Below, one piece after another: positions 28,701 through 36,632 of a DNA stretch of 64,000 nucleotides (position 1 is its first letter; the number at the start of each line of letters is the position of its first letter). Made by a program: the position numbers and the translations under genes. This stretch comes from Aptenodytes patagonicus (lineage: Eukaryota > Chordata > Aves > Sphenisciformes > Spheniscidae), in the NCBI RefSeq assembly GCF_965638725.1, contig NC_134951.1, forward strand, positions 7,215,618 to 7,279,617. The letters are read 5' to 3'. The notes below the pieces were generated by a model. The model saw only the letters and a program-made list of their open reading frames with translations. It searched no databases and was not told the DNA's origin.

Positions 28701-31456
28701 AGCAGTGCAGAACAGTCTCATGGGTTTCACTGAACTTTTCTTGTTAGCTTAATTAGCAAACCGATGAGAAGCATTTGAAGTTCCTTATTAACTCTTATCA
28801 TGTTTGCCAGGCAAAGTGGGGAACCACATCCTTTGAACCCCTCATTAAGCAGCTCTACCTGTATTTTATGTTGCATGGTGGCTCCGGTCCTGCCCATCCC
28901 AGACCGCCTGCAAAACTGCTTTAACTAGCCAGGCAGCTTTAGGAGGAAGAGGTGGTATCTTTTATTAGACCAGAGATTAAATATTAGAGCAGGGGATCTT
29001 TCTTTTCTTAGACCCACTGATGACACAAGGGGAAAAACAGACAATTCTTCCAGCCCACGTCTTCTTCTGTAGGAGGAAAACTGAAGGAGCGAACTTCAAG
29101 CGAAGTGCAGGTTGGAAGCAGCGGAAGTCTGGTGTGTTACTCCAGGGCTTGAGAGAAAAAGCAGCGAGGGATATACACAAAAGGGACAATAATAAGAAAG
29201 CTAACTCTTTAAGAAACAAAAATAAATGAGTGTCACTTTGACAGACTGAAGGATTAATCCGGGGGGAATTTTCTACTTGCAAAAGTCTCCCCTGAAGGTA
29301 AGGACCCTATGGAGCTGAAGAGGTTTCACGCTGCCTAGAGCCTGTTTCTGCACTAACTTTTACGAGGGCAGCTTGCTCGTACTAAGGACACGTAACCCTG
29401 TTCTGGCAATATTAAGGAACTTGGGATTATTGCAGATGTATTTTGCAACCCTTGTAATGCCTGTTAATGACCCCTTTGGCAGCAGCACCTGTTTTATTTG
29501 GCCGTACTGTGCTGCAGTGCCTACTCCTTTAAAAGGGAGCAGGCAGGAAAAGGCTTCTTTCCTGGCCTCAGCACATCGTGCCAGCGTGGGAGGTGGGAAG
29601 GGAGACGTGCCTGGGGTGTTTAAGGAGAGGAAGGGGAGAACAAGAGAGTAGCCCTCCCCGGGGACAGGGAGACTGCCGGATGATCGTGCTGCAGGCAGGC
29701 AGGCAGGCAGCCAGCCTGGGGGTGACGGATGGAAAGGTCCCTCTTGGCCCAGGGGGTCCGCAGGGAGAGGTCACAAGTCACAAGGACGCCGAGTTGCTGG
29801 ACTAAGGAAAAAGTCAAAGGAAAGGTCCTTTCTGCAAACACGCAGTAAAGGGGAGATAGATATGTAAGAAAGCCTTCTCTTTCTGCTTTGTCTTATTTTG
29901 AGTTTTCTCCCATTGAAAATGTTTCTTGTTCTAGTTTCTCTCCCAACAAAACCTGGGGTTTATAAAGCCCTTCAGGTGTTTCTGGTGTGTCCAGATGTGT
30001 CAGCAGCTGCCATCGCACCAACAGCGGCCTAAAGGGTCTCCAGGCAAATGAACATCAAAATTAATGGACCCAGAGCCACTAAGTTTGCATTTGTACTTCA
30101 ATACATTCTTTGGTATGTAAAAGTTTTGCTCATTCAATCTGTGAATGAACCCCCAAAAAGGACTCTTCTGTCAGGTTTGTTTTAGAATTTCATCTAAGAG
30201 ATTTTGCTAAAAGTTTCCTGGAAAAAAAGGCAACTAAAGCAAGCTTCAGTCATGGTGAAACATCCGTCCCCAAAAGGGATTGCGCTGGAAAGGACAGTTT
30301 GGCAAGCTGCTGTAATCTGGTTGCCACCAGGATATGTTTGCAATAGAACAAGTAGGTTCTCTAACAGCCTTGTATCGGAAGAGTCAAAGAAATATTATGA
30401 TTGCCTTTTTCTTTTTACTTCAGTTGATTATACTTGAACCTCTGCTTTCATTTCACACCACAAGTTTATAACAACCATGGCTGCAAAGAAGTACTTGCAA
30501 ATATGAAATCTAATAGTTCAAAATGAGAAAGCAAATTTTAAACATCCAGTATTTATTAATTTTTTTTTTCAAATTTCAGGATGTTACGGTGGTTTCGTTT
30601 TTAGCTAGTTTTTGCAAGTAGTGGGCTGCGTGATCCTTCAGTATCGAACACTTGAGGCTGACTATATTGCAGCAGCAGGTGATATCATCACTGAATGAAA
30701 ATGGAAAACTGGGTTTTATGTCAGTTAGTATTAGCTGCCTAGAAATTAAGCATCTAATCTAAATTAATCATTTTGGCGCTATCAGACAGACATAGAGAAA
30801 GAAAGGCATGTCCAGGGGGTAAATCTTCATACCCGTCTTTGGTAAGTTTTTTGGATGGAAAAAGTTGCCTGCCAAGCATGTCTGTGTCTCTCTTGAATGT
30901 TGAGGGACACCAGCCTGGTATTCAAAAATCTCATCTAACTTTAGGCACGCAAATAGTTTCCTGGTCCCAGCGCCTGGCACAGGGTTTTCCACATTATCTG
31001 AACCCAAGATTAACACGTAGCCAGACTGCAAAAGCGAAACAGCAGAGGTGCTGGGTCCAAACAGGATGATCACAGCACAGAGATCATGCGTGGATAGGAT
31101 CCACAACTTAGCAACATTACTGGTACAAAGCCGATCCTTCACCAGCTAAATGCTCCTGACGTTATAAAACATGACAGGAAAGGGGCAAACTTAATGCAGA
31201 AGTTTCTCCTCGCCTTCCCCCTTGCAGGCAGCCACCCTAAGCACAGACCCACGAGCAGGCACGCCGCCACAGCCATTACCTTGCTTCTAGCTTGCTCTAT
31301 AAACTCCAGAGGAGCTTTCCCGAACTGAAACGCAGCTCCAAACCAAGGGATCCAGCTCCTGATGCAAGGAGGGGAGCTCGGGTTTCTCAGCTGAAACAAA
31401 ACCGCCTTGACAATAAGAAGTCCCAGGATTGCTGCCAAGAGGAGAGCAAGAGCCAT
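4774..31456 (-). CDS. CYP39A1: CYP39A1, oxysterol (24-hydroxycholesterol) 7-alpha-hydroxylase, 12 coding exons
   Basis: ER-bound cytochrome P450 that 7-alpha-hydroxylates 24S-hydroxycholesterol in bile-acid synthesis (family knowledge). Coding exons on the minus strand: 31456-31280, 24312-24177, 22861-22687, 20069-19920, 19092-18999, 17498-17400, 15498-15408, 13799-13666, 12795-12700, 10987-10899, 7262-7175, 4845-4774. Each has AG/GT boundaries and the phases join to a 1401-base frame of 466 residues (human 469). Visible landmarks: an N-terminal membrane helix ([16 protein letters not shown]), the proline-rich hinge [11 protein letters not shown]-helix [10 protein letters not shown] (268-277), the E331-A-I-R334 salt-bridge motif, KPDRW (383-387), and the haem loop [11 protein letters not shown] with ligand Cys411. 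The I-helix lacks the usual acid-threonine pair, as in CYP7/CYP8 relatives. The C-terminus ends QYKCRE. It is divergent to SLC25A27. I see no break in the frame, so it looks functional. Introns hold CR1 copies and one solo LTR, listed separately. Confidence 0.96.
5364..6580 (-). mobile_element. CR1 LINE in CYP39A1 intron 11, long open RT frame
   Basis: This copy lies in the same orientation as CYP39A1. The minus-strand frame runs without a stop from upstream of the element to 5445. It covers [80 protein letters not shown] and the C-terminal [19 protein letters not shown]. The 3' end near 5364 carries the CR1 terminal wording (plus strand TAGAATCATAGAATCATTAAGG). The 5' part, including the endonuclease and the N-terminal RT, is absent beyond about 6580, so it cannot move alone. 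The unbroken frame and its closeness to the 14.3 kb copy suggest a young insertion. Confidence 0.94.
7263..10898 (-). other. CYP39A1 intron 10, no further feature seen
   Basis: A 3.6 kb intron between the haem-loop exon and the penultimate exon. Apart from a GC-richer part around 8.0-9.3 kb, I see only unique-looking intronic DNA, short chance open frames and no RNA gene. Confidence 0.5.
14270..14823 (-). mobile_element. CR1 LINE 3' fragment in CYP39A1 intron 7
   Basis: The 3' end of a CR1 element, same subfamily and orientation as the copy at 5364-6580. Its C-terminal coding part ([54 protein letters not shown]) is still open on the minus strand. By eye it is about 95% identical to the 5.4 kb copy over roughly 550 bases. 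The 5' truncation is near 14823. Confidence 0.92.
15499..17399 (-). other. CYP39A1 intron 6, no further feature seen
   Basis: A 1.9 kb AT-rich intron. I find no recognisable repeat, RNA gene or exon in it. Confidence 0.45.
21219..21810 (+). mobile_element. Solo LTR of an avian ERVL-type endogenous retrovirus (fossil)
   Basis: A 592-base LTR that begins TGTCCTGGTTTCGGC and ends AACCATGACA, a wording typical of abundant bird ERVL LTRs. The 5-base target duplication CCAGC is present at both sides (21214-21218 and 21811-21815), as expected for this class. Inside are a TATATAAA box near 21490 and an ATTAAA signal near 21679. No internal retroviral region is present, so this is the usual product of recombination between two LTRs. 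It looks whole as an LTR. The intact duplication suggests a fairly recent insertion. It lies in CYP39A1 intron 3, antisense to the gene. Confidence 0.88.
23249..23620 (+). mobile_element. CR1 LINE 3' fragment in CYP39A1 intron 2
   Basis: Plus-strand CR1 3' end. It contains AGGCTGAGAGAGCTGGGACT, CTGGAGAAGAGAAGGCTC, a degenerate [20 protein letters not shown]-like segment, and the terminal GATTCTGTGATTCTGTG near 23617. The coding frame is broken. It is antisense to the host gene and more diverged than the 5.4 and 14.3 kb copies. Confidence 0.9.
24313..31279 (-). other. CYP39A1 intron 1 (7 kb)
   Basis: The longest intron of the gene. It holds a short plus-strand CR1 tail at 26565-26763, an AT-rich patch near 25.68-25.80 kb and a (GCAG)n run near 29.69-29.71 kb. 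No other exon, RNA gene or mobile element was recognised. The open frames in it are short and lack known domains. Confidence 0.5.
26565..26763 (+). mobile_element. CR1 LINE 3' tail in CYP39A1 intron 1
   Basis: About 200 bases of the CR1 3' end on the plus strand: AAGAGTGGTTAAACATTGGG, the TTAGTGGGCATGGTGG segment and the terminal ATTCTATGATTCTATG. It is the subfamily seen at 5.4 and 14.3 kb but in the opposite orientation. It is heavily 5'-truncated. Confidence 0.9.
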
Positions 31457-32204
31457 TTTGCCTCTTCGCTGCCTGCCGCAGCAGCTGCTCCGCCTGCCGC
31501 AGCACCCGGCACGGCCGCGCTGGCCGGGATTACCCGAGTCAATGAATAAGGCCTCTTTTATCAGTCTTGCCAGCTGATCACTGCCATGGAGACAAGATGT
31601 CAAAGCACCAAGCAGCCCAGGGGCCAAGCGCTTGTTTTGGAAAAGGCAGAGCCAATTCTCCTCCACTCTGGGACGAGGACCAACTCCATTGCTTGCAAAA
31701 CTTAGATGTTGCTGTGATAAAGCCTTGAACTTCACACCAGTTGCTGGAAGGCTACCCAAGCAGACAGGGACACAGCCAGGGACACTGTGGCGAAGCAGTG
31801 TGTCGCTTTCTTCAGTTAAAAAAATTATTTTTTGGCAATATCAAGATTACAAAGCAGCGAGGCTGTGATTTGCAGACGTTCAGCTTTCAGCAAGGCTGAT
31901 GGCAAGAAACTTCTGCAGGCATCACCTGAAGCAGTAAGCCTTATGAAAGGTATCTCTCACCTGCCTGAGATCATCTCATTAAAGGCTAGATGTGTGTCCA
32001 GTGTACGAGGAGCAGAGAAGGGCTTCGGAGGTTGAACTGACAATTCAAAGCCTGCTGGTGGCCCCTACAATATCACTGCAGTGTCAGAAGACAAGATTTC
32101 CAAGAGGTCAGAATTGGTTTCTTTGCGTGTGTGGAAGTGGCACATCAAAATTACATACAGAATTCATTAAGTATAAAAAAAACCTAGGAAGTGCTCTCAC
32201 AGCC
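31457..32204. other. CYP39A1 5' flank and probable promoter
   Basis: Directly upstream of the CYP39A1 start codon is a GC-rich patch (about 31.45-31.55 kb) with repeated CTGCCGCAGCAGC-like words. It probably holds the 5' UTR and core promoter, although I see no clear TATA box. The rest of the stretch shows no gene. Confidence 0.35.
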
Positions 32205-33148
32205 TACCCCCGCACACCCTCAGCAAGTTTGAAGACAACACAAAACCAGGAGAAGTAGTTGATAGACCAGATGAGTGTGCTGCCGTTCAGAGGAAGCTCA
32301 ACAGGCTGGAGAAATGGGCAAACAGGGACTTACCGTAGAATCATAGAATCCCGGGTTGGAAGGGACCTCAAGGATCATCTGGTCCAACCTTTCTTGGCAA
32401 AAAAAGTGACTTCATAAAGTTCAGCAAAGGGAAATGCCAAGTCCTGCCCCTGGTTAGGAACAACCCCATGAGGCTGGGGGCCACCTGGGTGGAAAGGAGC
32501 TTTCCAGATCTGGGGGTCCTGGTGGACACCATGTTGAACACGAGTCAGAAATGTGCCCTTGCACTCAACAGCACCCTGGGCTGCATCAGGAAGAGCGCTG
32601 CCGGCAGGACAAGGGAGGTCATCCTGCCCCCTCTGCTCAGTGCTGGAGACCCATCCGGAGTGCTGGGTCCAGTTCTAAGCTCCCCAGTGCAAGAGAGACA
32701 TGGACAGGCTGGAGTGAGCCCAGTGAAGTGCCGAGAAGTTCATAAAGGGGCTGGAGCATCTGTCATTTGAGGAGAGGCTGAGAGAGCTGGGACTGTTTGG
32801 CCTGGAGAAGAGAAGGCTCGGGGGGATCTTATCAGTGTGTATGAACACCTGAAGGCAGGGTGCAAAGAGGATGGAACCAGGCTCTTTTCAGTGGTGCCCA
32901 GTGAAAGGGCAAGAGGCAGTGGGCACAAACAAATACAGAAAATTCCACTTATTTTTTTTTATCGTGATGGTGGTCAGACACTGGAACAGGGTGCCCAGAG
33001 AGGCTGGGGAGTCCTGGGAGACATTCAAAACCCAGCTGGACACACTCCTGAGAGCCTGCTCTAGGCGACCCTGCTTTGAGCAGGGTGTTGGACTAGCCAG
33101 TCTCCAGGTCCCTTCCAACCTCAACTGTTTTTTTTTTTTTGTGATTTC
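32205..33148 (+). mobile_element. CR1 LINE, decayed, with a second CR1 tail inserted in it
   Basis: Plus-strand CR1 from the RT region downwards. Visible wording includes CACCCTCAGCAAGTTTGAAG (normally the SKFADD area), CTGGAGAAATGGGCAAACAG, GAACAACCCCATGAGGCTGG, CTGGAGAAGAGAAGGCTC and the tail CCCTTCCAACCTCAACTG. The frame is broken many times. It is interrupted at 32332-32407 by an antisense CR1 tail. It lies upstream of CYP39A1 in the intergenic gap. Confidence 0.88.
32332..32407 (-). mobile_element. Short CR1 3' tail nested in an older CR1
   Basis: A 76-base insert reading AGAATCATAGAATCCCGGGT and onwards on the plus strand, which is the reverse complement of a CR1 3' end. It is flanked on both sides by GACTT (32327-32331 and 32408-32412). 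Removing the insert and one GACTT restores the continuous host CR1 wording, so this is a later, extremely truncated insertion into the older element. Confidence 0.85.
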
Positions 33149-34704
33149 GTCTTCTTTTGCTCTGGCTCTTTGTCCAAATCTCTTCTTCTGCTCAGTCCCA
33201 GGACCTGATCCTCAGGCCCAGACTCCTTGGTTGAACAAGCCCTGCTCAGCCTTTCTAGCCCTTCATCTGTTTGTTTCATAGACAAACATCCAGCTGTACA
33301 TCACGCCTTACACCTCTCCCTTTACTCAAATACTACCTTCACGTGCATTTCCTTTTTAATCAGTCTCAGCCTTTCTGGCTCTGCCCCCAAAACTGTTTCC
33401 CCATGTCCTTCCTCCGAACCTACTTAGTTCTGTCTTTCTCCTTGTATCTGTGCTCCCAAATCTCACCAGAATAAAACCACACTGGTGTCTGAGTAAGAGA
33501 CAGACCTGGACTGTGCTTAAACCTGTCCTCATGTATATTTTTATAATATTTCAATAGTTACTAACCCAGAGGCCTTATCCACTTACCAGCTTTATGTATT
33601 TTACTAGGAGAAGGATATAGTTCATTGCTACTATGTTTTGTAACACCGTACCATGGGAACACCACACCATTTGCATAGTGCACGATTTGTACACCATTTT
33701 GTATGAACATGGTTATTCCATTAAGTGCTTTGTACAAATACAGTTTAACTCCTTTTGTATACGTGAATAGGTGCACAGACAGGAACCTTTGTGCCTGTGC
33801 AGACAGGCAGTACAGTCAAAGTAGCACAACAGAAATACACCTGATAGTAGGAGGTTAAGAGCTGTGAAAACCAGTTCTATGGCCTTCATTAAACAGTCAT
33901 GCTGAAACACATTGGGATGTTACTACGTTGGTCATAGGTGCAGAAGAACAAGCCCAAATATGTCAACTATTACAAGTAGGATGTGGATCTCCATTTCACA
34001 AACTGGAAGAAACAGATAAATCACTTTTAACTCTGATATTACTACACTTCTATGTTTAGCTATCACAGCTCTTTGTATGTTTATTTCCTGGTTTTATTTT
34101 ACTCATTAAATTCTTTCTTTTCCTACAAAGGGGTAAAGCGGTAAGAGAGCTAAAGGCGTTGTAATATTGGAGTATATTTTCGTTATACGCATAGCCTGAG
34201 TAGTGAGTTTAAAATGATCTGTGTATACAGGTAAGACAAGCCCTCAACCCTCTGTGAAGACATTCATTAAAGGCTTTTGTGTTTGTTTTGGACTTCTTTT
34301 TTTTGTTTAGCTTCTGCTTCTGGGGCACGATTTGGTGAAGGACACGAGATGCTACTGAAAGGCACTACTGTGAGGAGGATGCAACCAGTACGATGGTGCG
34401 ATAGTCACTAACAAGCTTTCCTCAGACTAGGTCCTAGTCCTGGGCAGGTAATAGTTAATGGTCTTCCCAATGTCAAGTAACACAGTCACCACTGATGGAA
34501 GCAGGTGAGAGGGCCAGGGCAGTTTGGCTGCCTTTCTCCGGCAGCACACAGCCCTCCCAGACCCTGCTGCTGTGTTTCCATCGCATCTGAAGTCCACGCT
34601 CCCTCCCTGCATATGCAGCCTTTGATCAAACTGCCATTGGCTTTGGACAGAAACCAGAAAATGCTGTCTCACTGGAAACTGAAATAAATAAATAGGAAGG
34701 GTCC
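33149..34704. other. Intergenic DNA between CYP39A1 and SLC25A27
   Basis: I see no gene, RNA gene or recognisable mobile element. I searched it for decayed copies of CYP39A1 exons 11 and 12, which should lie here if the exon-10 ghost came from a whole tandem copy, and found none convincing. Confidence 0.45.
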
Positions 34705-34990
34705 TCTCTGCTGGAGCTGTCTGCCTCAGGATTTGGGGATATATAAACTACAGCTGTTTGATGGACCTCCGTGAGCACTGGCCCTTCGCTGCTCCACGAA
34801 TCACAGAGCTGTCCACGCAAGCGTCCGTCTCTAGGTCAGGCTCATTTCAAAGATCCTGTGGGAAGAGAAAATTCTTCCTCACCACCATCCCCAAATCAGT
34901 CTGGTTTAAAAAAGAACTTATTTCCCCAGACTAAAAATGACCATGGAGAGCTGCTCTCTCCATAGGATGCCGCAGTGTAATGGGGTTTAT
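34705..34990 (-). pseudogene. Decayed extra copy of CYP39A1 exon 10 with intron flanks
   Basis: The minus strand at 34855-34767 aligns without gaps to CYP39A1 exon 10 (10987-10899). Both are 89 bases and about 60 of 89 positions match by my count. Similarity continues on both sides into intron: CATTTTTAG.CTGG.GAAATAA and CTGATTTGG upstream, TCCCACAG at the acceptor, and AAACAGCTG..GTTTAT downstream. The copied codons include an in-frame TGA near the start. The cysteine codon of the haem loop survives, but its surroundings do not. Because intron sequence is included, this arose from a DNA-level duplication and not from a spliced retrocopy. It lies upstream of exon 1 on the same strand. Confidence 0.82.
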
Positions 34991-35035
34991 TTTAAGGAGG
35001 GATCTAGTTGTCGTTTTCCACCCCCTAAAGCATGG

Positions 35036-35325
35036 TTATAGAGGAGACAGAGTGAGACTGTCCCCAGAGGTGTACATCTAAGGGATGAGAGGCAACGGAC
35101 ATAAGATGCAGCGTGCGAAATTCTGACTGAATGTAAGGTAAAAATGTTCACAAAGTGGTTAAGCACCAGGGCAGGCTGTGGTTGTGAAATCCCCATCCTT
35201 TGAGCTTTTCAGAAAGTGACCAAACAAGACCCTGGGCAACCTGATGTAACTCTGAAGCTATCCCTGCTCTGAGCAGAGGATTGTACTAGATGACCTCTAG
35301 AGGTCCTCTCCAGCCTAAATTACAA
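35036..35325 (+). mobile_element. Old CR1 LINE 3' fragment
   Basis: Diverged plus-strand CR1 3' end. The recognisable words are GTGGTTAAGCACCAGGGCAG, the GACCCTGGGCAACCTGATGT area, TGTACTAGATGACCTCTAGA and the closing CTCTCCAGCCTAAATTAC. It is older than the other copies by its substitutions. Confidence 0.78.
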
Positions 35326-36399
35326 ATCGATGGTATACAGGCTGATATATAGTGGCACAAGGTGACCCAAGCCCAGAGAATAGCTATGGAGGGAGGCACA
35401 AAAGTGCCAACAGCAGATTGCATAAACTATCTAGAATAAGGCTCCGAACCACTCGTACCCTCAGTGCAGCCAGGCATGTTTGCATTAAATTGCAATATGC
35501 CTTCTTCCCATTTTAATCAGGGTTTTGTCGGTAGTTTATCATTGCATCAATTCTAATGAATTCTAACTCAAAGAAGGATCCAATTTAATACTGATTACTG
35601 GTGACCGACAAGATAAATTCATCTGATTTTAGCTGAATATTTCACCTACAATGCTCCCTTCATTTGTCTGAACCGTTGTGACTGGGACCGCGCACCAAAA
35701 TATTGGGCAGTCAGACAGGGGTGTGGGGAGGTGTTCTGGGATAAGTTTCTGTGACCTAAAAAATCCTCAAATCCTCAGCATGAGGATTAGTGATTAACAG
35801 CTAATGATTAACTTAGTGATTCAACTGAGCCTTAATGATAAATAAAAAGCTTCTCTTGAACAGCACACCTTACCCTTTTTTTTTCATGATGAGAACCTAA
35901 ATATGCCTACATTAACTTAAGAGAAATTAGGACTGGCACACAATTAACAGGGCTTCAGCATTCAGCCAGGAAAAGCTTTAAACTTTTCACATATGGGGCT
36001 TTGGGCAGAGATTGGCTTCTGTCTTCCCAGGTTTGCATGCCCCTTGCTCAAACTGCACTGCTCTGTGCCTAATCCCCAGGAGACGTGAATTGCTACAAGC
36101 ACTCCAGCACTCCAGCTCGGCATGTAGCTGTTGCTAATGCCGCTTTTGTTAAACCAGATCTGGATCAACTCATCCATCTCGGATGCCTGTGCAGCTGTTT
36201 GACACGGGGACGCAGTTTGGGGCTCCCGAGGCACAGCTGTCAATGACAGCACCCCATAAAGCAAACAGACCCCACATGCGTTCTCATATTCTTGAGGTCT
36301 CATTAATGATGCATTTTTTTCACGTAGATAATGGACAAAATTGTGCGTGTGACTGTACCTGCACTGCCGGTTTCCTGGCAGAGGGTAGCGTTGGTGACA
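35326..36399. other. Intergenic DNA upstream of SLC25A27
   Basis: No gene or recognised repeat. The last part may already be promoter or 5' UTR of SLC25A27. Confidence 0.4.
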
Positions 36400-36418
36400 G
36401 ACTACATTTCCCAGGAGC
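36400..36418 (+). promoter_or_regulatory. ZNF143/SBF-like promoter element of SLC25A27
   Basis: The plus strand reads ACTACATTTCCCAGGAG, close to the vertebrate promoter motif ACTACAATTCCCAGCATGC bound by ZNF143/STAF. It sits about 215 bases before the SLC25A27 ATG, a typical distance for a TATA-less promoter. The match is by eye and binding is inferred. Confidence 0.55.
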
Positions 36419-36632
36419 CTGTTGCGCAGGAGTCTCGTGTGTCACTGCACAAGGACCTTGCAGCTCTGCAGGAGGCACTTGGGCTGCTGCCGTTCCTGAT
36501 GCTGGCGCTGGAGAAACATGACCTTCAGCAATTTGTCTCCTAAACAACCCAGAACAGAGCTGAGTTAGGGTCTGCTTTTGCTCCAGACCCTCGCAGGGTG
36601 GCTGGTTAGCCTTGTTTCATGTTAGACGTTAG

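Noticed and set aside
33640-33700. Possible ghost of CYP39A1 exon 12 downstream of the exon-10 ghost
   Set aside because: Only a few short words (CCATGGGA, CACCA..ATTTG) are shared with the exon-12 region. This is not better than chance by eye.
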